A DNA stretch of 64,000 nucleotides. Source: Oscheius tipulae (lineage: Eukaryota > Nematoda > Chromadorea > Rhabditida > Rhabditidae). Every line of letters starts with the position of its first letter. Within the stretch, counting starts at the first letter, position 1. The position numbers and the translations under genes were made by a program. The DNA is taken from NCBI GenBank assembly GCA_037178975.1, contig JASJZH010000002.1:3286001-3350000 (forward strand). The letters run 5' to 3'. Of the stretch, positions 1 to 10,400 are shown piece by piece. The notes under the pieces are model-generated. The model saw only the letters and a list, made by a program, of their open reading frames with translations, was not told the origin of the DNA and made no database searches.

Positions 1-466
1 CTGACTAGCCTTTTTGGTGGGACTGGATATGTCATCTGTTCACGGTTCTTCTCTTACAATTAGCCTAGACCTTTCCTATAGTTTGCTCTCCACATATCAG
101 CAAAGGTTACATCATTTGAGCTGTTCCGACCCTTTGAAAAGTTTGCCTACAAGTTTGTATGTTTTGATCCCAATTTCTATTTTATGTCGTCATGCATCCA
201 CCTAGCTATTATTACATAAGACAAACAGACCTATTTACCCATTTATGACACTGTTTTGCTTTCTGGGGATAAAGATCTTCCTGAGTTTTTCTAGCGTATA
301 CTTCCCCATTTCCAGCAACCTAATTGAGCCTGGAACCAATATACGGACGATGAACTTTAGAAAGTTGACATTTCCACGGCACTCTCTCTTGGGAATCGAT
401 CCTGTTTTCCACCTGCTCCCTACAAGTTTGAAATATCTAATCCTCTTCTGTTTTCAACAAAAAAAA
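1..466. other. 5' flanking sequence, no gene recognised
   Basis: Nothing recognisable is seen here. The stretch ends in a pyrimidine-rich tract and an A-run just before the start codon of the pseudophosphatase at 467, so it is presumably its upstream region. Confidence 0.4.
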
Positions 467-2451
467 ATGAGTCAGGCGCGTTTAGAGCTGCTTGTAAAGA
501 CGGATACGGACACTTCTATGCCGAGTTCGGGCGCCGATACGCCAGTAACGACGTCCAGACCGTAAGTGCTGGGGCATACTAGTCTATTCTAATGGAAATG
601 TTCCGTTTTCAGTCCTACAATTCGTTCACGGGCTTCTTCGGCAGCATCCAGTGGTCTAGACTCTTCTCAAGTGCACCTGCTTCTGAACAAGAGAGACAGC
701 AGGAGTAGCATCTTCACTGCCAACTCTTATGGAGGTTAGTTGTCTGTCTTCTCTTCGTCTCTGTCTGTGTCTAATCATGAGATTGTCAATATATCCAACT
801 CGTTATCGTTTCGTGTCAACCTGTCACTTTTATCCCGTGTCTGTCAGTCTCGTTTAACACGTTCTGTCCTATCTGTTCCTCCCGGGACTTATTACTTTCA
901 ACGTATCTCGGTTCATCTGTCCTCTCAGTCTGTTCTGAATCGTTTCGCGCTGTCATTGACCGCTTGTCTATTTGAGCTTTATCTTCAAAGATTTCAAAGT
1001 GAATTCGAGAAATATCTCACCCATACTGTCTCAGCAATTAATTTCGACTTGTCTCTTGACTATAAGTACCTAGGTGACTATATCTTTTTAGTCAAAAGAA
1101 AAAGATTATACTGAACAAAGTATTTAATTGGTTATAAAGGTTCAGATCCCCAAAGTCCGACCAGTATCGCCTCTTTATCCTCGACTGCTCCTCTTCTACG
1201 AGGATCTCTTCATGAGGACGGCTTCGAGTACATGAGACGCTTTGGCGAGAGGGACCAGCTTCCGCCGAGGAAGATCTCCGCGGACAAGTCGGCTGCGAGG
1301 AAGAACATTGTCACTGTCATGCCTAGAAATGAGGTGGGTTATTCACCTTGGCAAGTAGTTGGTATTGTAGAAATCTCCGATGAATACTGAACGCCCGCTG
1401 TCACTCCTTCCCCAACAGAAACACAACTCACATTCGGAGACTGAGATACCGAAACAGTTAGAGAGAATGGCCACGGAGCCAAGTCTTTCGATGCCCACGA
1501 CGATGTATCTCAACGAGATCATCTGGCAGGTAGCTATCCCTTTAGTCTGTTCGCTCAAACTATATTCAGATTGATGACCTGGTTTTTGTTGGCGGCATCG
1601 AGGCCTCCTGCAACATGAATCTGCTCTGTAGACTCAATGTGACCTTCTTTCTAGATCTAACCGATGATCCGGACAGAAAGTATGACAGGATGGTCTAAAG
1701 TTTCGAAAGAAACGTTCAGAGACAACAAAACTCCGTGCCTGTGCTCAACACCCAGTAGACATTCCAGATACATGGTAGACATTCAGCTGCCGAAGGAGAA
1801 TGCGGCCTTCTGGATTGATGTAAGTTGGCCATATGAATTCGGAGCAGTGCTAAGAGTTTTGGTAGTTTTGGTAGCCAAGCAAAGAGTCTCTCTCTCTCTC
1901 TCTCTCTGGACGGTCTCCTTAATAGACCAGGTTGTCAAACTGACTATCGGCCTATGTTCAGCCTAATCGAATCCCTTCTCTCACACTCTGCTCAAACCAT
2001 AACTCCTTCACAGCAATTTCAGTCAAACGGTCAACAAGTCTCCATGACCGACCTTTACGAGCGATTTGTCACCTTGACTGACAAGGCGGCAAAGGCTGGC
2101 CGCCGAGTTCTCGTCTTCAGCAACAAGGGACGGAACAAGTTAGTTTTCTTTTCAGTTCTCATCAGAAAAAGTTCAGAGCACCCGCCTTTGCCGCAGCCTA
2201 CCTGATGCACAAACACCGTATCTCTAGGGCTAGCGCAGTTGCCAGAGTCCAGCGAGCTGCGAGTTTACCATTTTTCTTATGATTCAAGCACTGTTCAGAT
2301 GGAGACGATGCGGCCAGCAGTGAGCATTTCGGACTACCTCCAGCGATCTCTTATGCGATATCAAGTACACAAGAACATCGAGGTCGACTCGGCCTACGAT
2401 CCCACACACTCGGCCTCTATTTTTCGTGTTCCCAGGACAGCCTGGATATAA
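467..2451 (+). CDS. Catalytically inactive dual-specificity phosphatase-like protein (STYX-type pseudophosphatase)
   Basis: Nine exons join in phase: 467-561, 613-734, 1146-1333, 1419-1529, 1570-1679, 1720-1819, 2023-2138, 2177-2246, 2299-2451 (354 aa). The first half is Ser/Thr-rich with no domain seen. The C-terminal half has the DUSP fold order: a VGGIEAS-type strand near 1585-1605, a nucleotide-free P-loop at about 2107-2180, and the downstream RP-x-x-SISDYL-x-RSLMRYQ helix in the last exon. The P-loop reads FSNKGRNKA where active DUSPs have HCxxGxSRS, so the nucleophilic Cys is Ser and the phosphate-binding Arg is Lys. It is therefore probably a phosphate-protein binder or scaffold, as known for STYX relatives. 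The 411-nt intron 735-1145 is ten times longer than its neighbours. The junction 2246/2299 uses a weak GTCCAG donor; an alternative donor at about 2261 shifts frame and looks worse. Confidence 0.8.
1887..1907. repeat. (TC)n microsatellite
   Basis: Simple dinucleotide run inside the intron 1820-2022 of the pseudophosphatase gene. Confidence 0.9.
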
Positions 2452-2475
2452 CTGGTCTTGATGGTTTACCTAGTC

Positions 2476-2481
2476 AATAAA
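2476..2481 (+). terminator. Poly(A) signal of the pseudophosphatase gene
   Basis: AATAAA lies 25 nt after the stop codon at 2451, in the usual position for 3' end formation. Confidence 0.6.
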
Positions 2482-3072
2482 AGGATCAACTTCATGTTTT
2501 TACTACGTTTCACAAAGCTAGAGAAGTTGTGAAACGGTATTCTAACTTTTGAGGCCAAAAGGAAAGAGTTTGAAGAAGTAAATTTGTATTGTTCCGGACA
2601 AACTGATGCAGGTGATATTCTTCAACTGCTGGAGGAAGGTCTAAGAGCGACCGTGGTTGTCCCGCATCCTCCTTGAGCTGAGTGAAGAGGGCTTGCACTC
2701 AACGTGGATGAGAACGCTGCATGAATGGCGCTTCTTTCTGCAGAAGAAACTATCGTCAAAAGTCTATCTCCGAAAGAGCTCCCACCGGTGTCCACAGCGG
2801 TGTTTGGTACAGCGTTGCGCTCGCTATTCCTGTTTCATTCCCCTTCGATTTTCCCAATTTTTCTGTTCCCCTTTCCATCTTTTACGAATTTGCTTTGCTC
2901 CACTTCCACCATGTCCCTTTGTACTGCGACTTGTGTCCCTTTTTCTCCTCCTCTGTTCTCCCTGTTCTACCTTTTCTTCGAACTCTGGTATCATGTCGAC
3001 CCACCCATTCAGTCTCTATTTGTCGTCAAATGGATACACTTAGACTTAATTGTTTTACACAATCAATGAAAG

Positions 3073-3373
3073 ATTCATTTCCACGCTGTCGCCTCGTCGA
3101 TTCTGGTCACCGGCTGGATTTTGGGGCGTTGGGCAAGCAGACTGAAACTTTATGTTCGGGCGAATAGAGTGGGTCGAACCAAAAAATAATCCATTTGGCT
3201 CTGCTCAGAGAAGAGAAGAGGACACCCGAAACTCGGCAAGGGAAAGTCGAGCAGTGACCGAGGAGGTTGAAGTGGACCGTTCCGCAGTAGAAAAAGAGAC
3301 AGACGAGAAAGTAGCGACTAGCATGCTGGAGTTGAACTTTCTGGAAGATTATTTCAGTTCTGTTGGGGTATGA
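3073..3373 (+). CDS. 3' end of an unrecognised small membrane-type protein (5' part unresolved)
   Basis: Two exons, 3073-3153 and 3209-3373, join in phase 0 across a 55-nt intron with a CTGCTCAG acceptor. The first holds a hydrophobic segment (FHAVASSILVTGWILG), followed by basic residues. The second is acidic and Glu-rich and ends at TGA 3371-3373. Upstream exons probably lie at about 2461-2830, separated by a T/C-rich stretch of about 240 nt, but the phase cannot be fixed; one possible donor choice gives a stop. The stop codon overlaps the end of the opposite-strand gene by 20 bp. Not recognised as a known family. Confidence 0.4.
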
Positions 3374-4327
3374 AAGGTACCATTGTAAACAAGGGACTTT
3401 TTCCGGATGTTCTTTGAACTTTCAGATTGCGTAGGAGATAGAAAAAAATGAGCATGGAGATGCAGTAGATGAGGAAGCACACACCCTGAAACAACAGCAT
3501 TTTAAATTTAAAACTCGAGCAGCCGTCTACGAGCCCGAAAAACCTCCGGGGTTTGAGCCCGGGTCGCTCAGATTTATAGCTCAGCGCTCCATCCACTGAG
3601 CTATTTCAAGAGGCAACAAAATAGGATGATTGCCGTATTTCCCCCACGTCCGCGGTGCGCATAGGCTTGCACTTCATAGTAAGAGAGGTTGTTGACCGGT
3701 AGCCAAATAGTTCGAGTCCCAATCTACCTGCAGAGACACATTGACAATCTTGTAGGTGTTCCAAGCCTTGGCGTCCTTGTAATTCCAAGTGTGATCGTCG
3801 TCGTGATAACTGTACTGTGCTTCTGGATCCAGCATCAGATACACTGAAGGAGGTCATTCTTGAAAACAGAAAAGTTACCTGTCATTGTCAAATCGACACC
3901 ACTAATCAGTCCAACCACCACCAGTTGGAATGTTATCCTTCCCACACGATGTGTATAAAAAATGGGTTTCCAGATGGCTAGCATGAAGAGGAAGCTGAAA
4001 ACGGGAATCATGAATTCGGCGAAGAAGAAGGGGAAGCATTCCACGAAGATCATGGCGTAGAAGAGCCAGTCGCCTGGAAGAATCTGTACATGAGCATTCC
4101 AATCTCGAACCTAGGTAGAAAAGTAGTGGCCGTTCCAGGTAGTAGCTACTAATATCATGAGCCAACTTTAGCAAGAGACAGATCCCGTCCCAGAAGAGGA
4201 GACACTTTAGGGCGTAGGTAAAAGGACTGTGATGAACCACATTGTTCAGTTTCATTAGATAGACAATGTCCAAAAAGGCAATGAGAATGAGCAGAGTCCA
4301 TTCGACAGCCACGATCACAGCCAGCAT
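3354..4327 (-). CDS. Multi-pass membrane protein of unknown family
   Basis: Four exons on the minus strand: 4327-4111, 4073-3879, 3843-3728, 3485-3354 (219 aa). Phases agree at every junction, and two introns are only 37 and 35 nt. About five to six hydrophobic segments are visible, one in the last exon (FLIYCISMLIFFYLL), with a conserved-looking hydrophilic loop rich in His/Asp (YHDDDHTWNYKDAKAWNTYK) between the last two. The start ATG sits right after a CAG acceptor, so an upstream non-coding or short coding exon is likely. The third intron (3486-3727, 242 nt) is long because it carries a tRNA-like element. No family could be named. Confidence 0.65.
3541..3612 (-). repeat. Degenerate tRNA-like (SINE-type) element in an intron
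   Basis: Read on the minus strand it has an A-box-like TAGCTCAGTGGATGGAGC, a central CTATAAATCTGAG block, and a perfect T-arm stem CCGGG/CCCGG around a CTCAAAC loop, followed by a T-run. The anticodon stem has a mismatch and an 8-nt loop, so a working tRNA is unlikely. It shares its central 25 bases (four mismatches) with the element near 57.97 kb. It lies in the third intron of the membrane-protein gene. Confidence 0.6.
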
Positions 4328-5306
4328 CTGGAAACTGATGTTTATTTGAAGGAAGTACAAACAGTGCACGGAATCAGAATGGGAAAATCCTGGGAAATAG
4401 CATCGAATCCGGCTTGAGAGTGCACGGAGAAGTATCAAAGAAACAAAAATTGAGTCAGTGTGAGAATATTTACCTGCATCGAGAGAAGAGACTACAGATG
4501 AATGAGCTCGAATACAGGATGTACAGATTAAAGAATCGAGGTATTCGTGGAACGGGGTTCGAAGAACCTGAAATTGGATCTATTGACACCCTGTCTTGTT
4601 CTAGCTTTCACAAGCTACCAGATGGTTGCTCCGTATTCTCAGTACTTCATACAGCGGCGGAAGCATCCACGCATTTACTGGACTTCTGGAAAAGTGTATC
4701 AGTAAAATATTCTTGATAGTCCAGTAGGGGAGGACAACCCAGCTGACTTTCTCTGGAACTGACAGAACTTTTCCTGGCACGCTGATGCTAAGCTTTGAAT
4801 AAGCTTGACAGGCTTTGAAAGTTGACTGGGTACAGTTCCGGACGGACAAACAGTCTGGATTCGCTTTGTGAAGCAACAAATGAACGGTTGCTCTACCAGT
4901 TTTCGAACAGTATGCTGACCTTATGACTGATCTTACCTATTTACTCAAAATAACGAGGAGATTGGAAATAAATCTGTTTGCATTCAGTTCTCTCTTAGCT
5001 TGAACAGTTGCACCAACTCCCCTCTTATCAAATGCCCGAACTTTAAAATAACATGTTGCTTATCTGTGAGTAGAAACCTGCAAAACACAGATCAGGTGAT
5101 CGATCTCCCTTCAGTTTTATAGCTCTTTTCCGTCCCCTTACTCTCTCTCTCTCTCTCTCTCCTTCTTCCAAGTGAGCGTTCGTGTAAAAAGTGACATGTT
5201 GCCGACAAACACCATAGAGCACCCCCTCCCCGAAGTACATCATCTTTTGGTTCCCTCTCATCCTCCCAACTTTTCTTGTCAAGTTTACCGAGAACGTTCC
5301 AGAAGA
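4328..5306. other. Divergent intergenic region
   Basis: It lies between the minus-strand membrane-protein gene and the plus-strand CBM48 gene, and no exon is supported. A possible minus-strand exon at about 4490-4580 does not join in phase to the downstream start. A (CT)n run lies at 5140-5161. Confidence 0.35.
5140..5161. repeat. (CT)n microsatellite
   Basis: Simple dinucleotide run about 145 bp upstream of the CBM48 gene start. Confidence 0.9.
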
Positions 5307-6446
5307 ATGACCGACTACAACAGTGTCCTTCATCTGATCGCGGATCTGAACCAACAGGTTCAGAACTTTGAAACTTTGTGAGTTACCCCATTTCTTTGAC
5401 CATGTTTTAGAAAATCCGAACACGAGTCGCGAAAAGCCGAATTCCTAAAGAAGGAGGAAAAGTTTACGAGTCTGGCTACGGAAGCCGCTGGAGCTCTTGA
5501 GTGAGTTTTCAGTACCGTCTTGGTAAAACTTTTTCAGAGCCGTTGCCAGCCTGGTCGGACAGAACAATGACCTGTCCAGCCACATTCTTTCTCTCAAAAA
5601 TGCCTTCATTGAACTCTCCAAGCGTCCAGTGTAGGTTGATAAGACCCGTCTCCAATTACTTAATGTTGACCCTGCAGCTTGATTGATGTTCCATCGTCAA
5701 AGTTGCTTGTTTTATTACGTTGACAGCAGGTGCACGGGGACAGAGAGACAGGGTTCACGTGCGCTTTGTGTGAACCAGATTTCAGAGCCGAACATTTTAA
5801 GGAAGATGCGATTCTTGAAGGGGGACAGAGCGTAACTGAGTCAGAGTATGTCCCTCCATTGACTACACAAATCTAGTCTTCAGACTGGAAGAGCCCGTAC
5901 CGAAGATCATCATTCCCGTAGAACACTCCGAAAAGGAGGAAAAGCCTCAAAGGTTCAGTTCTCTATTAGAAATAAACCAGCCCAAAGTTGCCTTGCCACT
6001 CAATATTAGCAATAACTTCTTTTGGGCAACAAAATTTGTTTGCTTTCGCTTTTTTTTTTTAATATGTAGCCTGTTGTCCGAATTTCACTGCGATTTGAAG
6101 CCGAGTTGGCGGTACTTTCGATCTTTGATTTGCGGTCCTTTTTTCTTTTTCAGTTTCCAGGCTCAATTATCCATTTTTCAGTGACCAGGCTCCCGAAGCC
6201 GACCAAGAAATTCTCGTCTCTGCCACATTCCCCGAAGCTAGCCACGTTGAATTGGCTCTTGAGCCATGGAACTGGGAATCGAAGCCAATGGAAAGACATG
6301 AAGATGGCTGGCAGACCCGGGCTCGTCTCCCCTCAGGAAACGGGGTTCTGTTTAAGTTCATTGTGGATGGGGAGTGGCGTTGCAGCGAGCAGTACCCGAT
6401 CGTCAAGGACAATACCTTCGAAAACAACTACATTGGATGCATGTGA
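5307..6446 (+). CDS. Coiled-coil protein with C-terminal CBM48 (AMPK-beta-type glycogen-binding) domain
   Basis: Six exons: 5307-5377, 5411-5500, 5538-5628, 5727-5845, 5884-5952, 6182-6446 (234 aa), all in phase. The N-terminal third is charged and helical (likely coiled coil); a CALC pair follows. The last 85 residues match the AMPK1_CBM/CBM48 pattern: ILVSATF, a WNW aromatic pair, a LPSGNGVLFKFIVDGEWR strand, and D-N-x-x-x-NNYI at the end. In this family the two Trp and the Lys/Asn near the end bind alpha-glucan. It is therefore likely a cytosolic protein tethering a partner to glycogen. It has no kinase-interaction domain like AMPK beta, so it is not AMPK beta itself. An in-frame ATG at 5172 is possible, but 5307 starts the part that looks coding. 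Poly(A) signal near 6475. Confidence 0.8.
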
Positions 6447-6494
6447 ATGAGATTAGAGAGCGAATAGTTGAGCGAATAAACTTTATTTTCTCTT

Positions 6495-7279
6495 CTAGTC
6501 TGATCTGAAAAAGTCTCTATGTCAGCAACAGATGGTCTCTTACCCTTTGAGAGTCGCTACGAGAGTCAGTCCAATGACTGTCTCCAGAATGAGAAATCCT
6601 GCTTCCACGTAGACTATGATTGCCTCGATTAGGAGAACTGAAAGAGTTCAGTACTATTGACCAATAATTTACCATAGTTCTGAAAAACAGCGAGATAGCA
6701 GCAGATTGCTCCTGAAGCCGCACTGAGGAAGAGGGAAAATCCAATGAAGGCGGGTGTCTCTGTCAGATTTCCTCTCGAGGCTGAACATGACTTTTTTAGG
6801 GTTTCCAAAGGTCATACCCCAAGCCAGTCGGACAGCTTCAATAGGAGCGAAAGACAGAAGGATGAGCAGTTCCATGACACGGACATGCGTCTGGTAAGGA
6901 AGGACATTTCCTGGAATTTTTTCCTTTGGAATAAAAATCTTTCTTATTCTAAAGCGCAACATTGCCGGTCCGTCTGTTTGGACCTCGGCGGTTTTGCGGG
7001 GCATGCGGCGCAGTCGCATGCAAATAACGTCAATCTGAAGCTGAGCAATCTCGGTTCGTTTTTCGAATTTCTGAGTCATAGTGGAGTAATTATTTTGTAA
7101 GATTTTATCTACTGAGGCAGTACGAGAGAAAATACCCACCTTTGTAAATGTTGAGAGCCAAGAGTGCCAGAAAGAGAAAGACGGAATAGGGTTTGTTGCA
7201 TTGAATGAGGATTTGGTAGGAGAGCGAAGATCTCTGGAAATGGTTTTTGTCAATCAAAAGAAGCTCTCACGACTGTCAT
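6495..7279 (-). CDS. tmem-17: TMEM17-like ciliary transition-zone membrane protein
   Basis: Six exons on the minus strand: 7279-7271, 7233-7140, 6910-6818, 6780-6673, 6637-6544, 6504-6495 (135 aa), all in phase. The order of segments follows TMEM17: an SLSYQ-type first membrane helix, a second helix with IEAVRLAW, the family-typical loop RGNLTETPAFIGF (vertebrate GNLQEKVPELAGFW), then two more helices. TMEM17 belongs to the MKS module of the ciliary transition zone and helps gate membrane proteins. The protein is shorter than the vertebrate one (about 200 aa), mainly because it lacks the cytosolic tails. The first coding exon is only 9 nt. A perfect X-box sits 49 nt upstream of the ATG, which supports a ciliary role. 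Confidence 0.85.
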
Positions 7280-7327
7280 TTCCCGCGAGTTTGACCGACA
7301 AGGGAGTCTGCCAGCTGGATACTCTAA

Positions 7328-7341
7328 GTTGCTATGGCGAC
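7328..7341 (-). promoter_or_regulatory. X-box (RFX/DAF-19 binding site) of the TMEM17 gene
   Basis: GTTGCTATGGCGAC fits the consensus RYYNYY-(1-3 nt)-RRNRAC at every position. It lies 49-62 nt upstream of the TMEM17 ATG at 7279, a normal distance for nematode ciliary genes, and between that gene and the stop codon of the guanylate cyclase. Confidence 0.75.
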
Positions 7342-7446
7342 GCGCCGACTGACCACCGACTGGTCAGGCCTCCCAAACACATAACACAGTCGATTAGGCC
7401 TTTAAACACATTCATTCGAACAAATATAATATCGTCTTATTCCAGA

Positions 7447-10400
7447 TCATTCCTCAGCTGACGGTTTTCCAAAACTGAACTTGTCCTTGCCGACCAGCCA
7501 GAAGGTTCGGATCTTCCCGTAGCCCTGAAGATAATAACTTCTGGCGGCAAGAGGCTCATTTTACCTTCATTTCAGTCTCTCCCCGTGGCTCGACCACAAA
7601 TTGAGGGAAGTCGTTGCGTAGAAGATTCCTGGACTCGTCCGAGATGTGGATCTTTTCCGGTTGGCCGCCAGATTCCATTAGGTGGGCTAGGGTTACCTGA
7701 ATATGAGTCGATCCACGGAACCGGAAAAAGTTACAGTATCCCCGAAGAGACAGTATCTGGGAGCATTCAACCCAACCACTCCGGCTGCAACAGCCCCGGA
7801 ATGGAAACCAAGTCGGATTCGTATCTTCTCGGCCTTCTTGTGTGGGACTCTGAACGAGAGGAGAAACTGAAACATGGCTTTTAGAGTACAGAGAGCCAGG
7901 AAACCTTCATGAGTTCGAGAGCAATCTCGGAACAGTTCGCGACATGTCGCTTTCCATTTTCTTCGGGTATTCCCGAGACAATCATGTAGGCGTCTCCGAT
8001 GGTCTCAACCTTGTAGCCGTCATTCCGACTGATTATCGCGTCGAACTCGGTGTATAGACTGTTCAACAGGGAGACTACCTCAAATTGTACAACTACTTAA
8101 CAAAAAGGATATGATACCTCCATGGGAGTGTAGGACGAGCACATAGTCGTGAATCCAACGATGTCACTGAACATTACCGTAGCCTGCGTGTAGGTTCTAG
8201 GAGCCACAGCGCGTCCATTCTTCAGCTCATTGGCCACGTATCTGAAGCTCAAAACTTCCTCTGATTATGAATTTGTTCACTTGGGTAAGAGCTGGCCCAA
8301 GAGTCTTTCAGCTCGCTTAGTGGCCTCTTCCAACATTCCAGTCCTGTCGGTGACAATCTTCTCCAGGTTCCCGGCGTACTCTTCCATCATCCGCATCATC
8401 TGATCCACCAGACTTCCCTTCCTGATTGAATTTCTTGTGATGGTATGCTTTCAAGACTTACGCCTTGAGAATGGCCTCCGTAGCCAGTCGAACTCGTCGA
8501 ATCGTGGGACGCATTTCGATACTCTCACTCCAACAATCCTGTAGTAGAGCCTGGAGATCGGGATTCAATTGTTGCTCTCGTTGGACGGTTGGCTTCGCTA
8601 TTCTCTCCCCAGTCTTGGCCTTCTCAATCATTTCTAGAAGATTTTCTGGCTGTTGAGAGCCTCTACCCACCCCCGAGATTGGACTTTTCGTTATAGGGAA
8701 GACTCCTGAACAGGATCTCGTAGATGACCACTCCGAGAGCGTAGATATCGGCGGATCTTTTCGAGTTTTGGGTCTGAAATCCTCCTTCCCATTCCGGCAA
8801 ACATGAAACTACCTGCGACAGCCACTTCTGATCCATCCTTCTCCTCCTGTTCTTCTTGTCCCGCAGACGAACTTCCGGCGCGACATACAGTATGCTAGTC
8901 TGTTGAACCGCTCCTCCGGCCTCACTTCCCTCCTTGATTGACTCACTCTCAATCAGACCCAACTTCTCCCATCGCAGCAGCGGATCAGCCACTCCTGAGA
9001 TGGGGGCTCAACTACCGTAATCCAGAGGAAGACTTACCGTAATCTGTCAATTTGATCATCCAGTTTCTGTCGATCAGTGCACTCCAAGTCGTCAGTGCTC
9101 CGTGGAAGCCTATGTTACTCGAGTGGAGATACTCGACACCCATTGTGATGTCACGGATGAAGGCCGCGTGAAATTTGACGTCAAAATCGATCTTGTCATT
9201 GTAGATCACGTCCTGGAGAGTTCCTCTGGAACAGAACTTCCACAAAGCCATCATCTCGTTCTTTTCATTGAAAGAAATCCCCAAAAACGGGTTCAGGTTG
9301 TCGTGAACTGCCTGCTTCATCTGAATTTTGGATTTCAGTTGGTCAAAACTATTGGGATACCCTCATTAGCAGTGACAGATCAGATTTGTTGAATACGATC
9401 TGTCTCTTCTGATTGTAGAAGCGGTAGGTGGCGTGAGTGTTGACTCCGATCAGACAGTGGTTCTTCATGAAGACAGTCGTCGTTCCCGAGAGCTTGGTTC
9501 GTTGAGAGCCGAGGGACAGCTGAATGAAAAGTATTGAACAACAGGACAGAAAAACGACCATTGACTTGACTTGGTCCTCGTCAATTATTCGGATGTCGTC
9601 CCTCCAAATTCTCCAGGGCATGCTTTCCAAGGCTCGTGACTCACTGAAATACGTTTGGCTTGCTGTTATCTTTAAAATGATGTTTTCCTAGTTTGCGCAA
9701 AGACTATTTCTAGTGATTTTACCATGCTTGATTTTCGATTTTGGTGGAGATAAAACATTTTGCGTGCACGATAGTCTTTCAGTTCTGGGCAACTCTGTAC
9801 ACCCTCGACTGTCGTCACAATAGCTGTAGCAAAAAGTAGACAGAAACAGCTACTCTCTTACTGATGCTTTAAAATGTCTTTCGTGCCTTGTGTTTCACTT
9901 TCTAGGCATTTTCATGCCTTGCTCGACTCTTCTCTTGTAGCAGACGATAGACCATCAAAGACGACTTCAATGATGACGACAACACTCATCAGTAGAGCCT
10001 TGGTGCTGCCACGATTCATATTTGACTAGTAAAGTTTTGACTAAATCCGACTAGAATAATCAGTGAATTTTTTGTTGTTTAAAACAGTAATTAGCTTATT
10101 CTACAGTTACAAACTCTTCTTATTATAATCACTAATTAGCTCTCCAAACTTACAAATGCTTGCTGAGTAACCATCCTCCGACGGCGATGAGGGTGAGAAC
10201 CAAAATGACAGCTCCTCCAGTTATGAAGACGGTATAGTCGCATTTCTCTTCCCTAAACTTCCTTTTGGAAATCACAAACATCCTCTCACCTGAATCCACA
10301 AGCTGGAATGTCAGTCGGGAAGTGTCCATCCAATGAAGGCCAAAAGTTCGAGGCGACTTCCGTGACTTTCTACATAGACCCTGCATTGCTGTCGTGTCAG

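Noticed and set aside
2721-3167. 148-codon plus-strand ORF.
   Set aside because: Mostly a T/C-rich intron-like stretch that happens to lack stops; the flanking exons fit a spliced model in another frame.
4490-4580. Possible upstream exon of the minus-strand membrane protein.
   Set aside because: It has good splice borders but does not join in phase with the downstream ATG exon.
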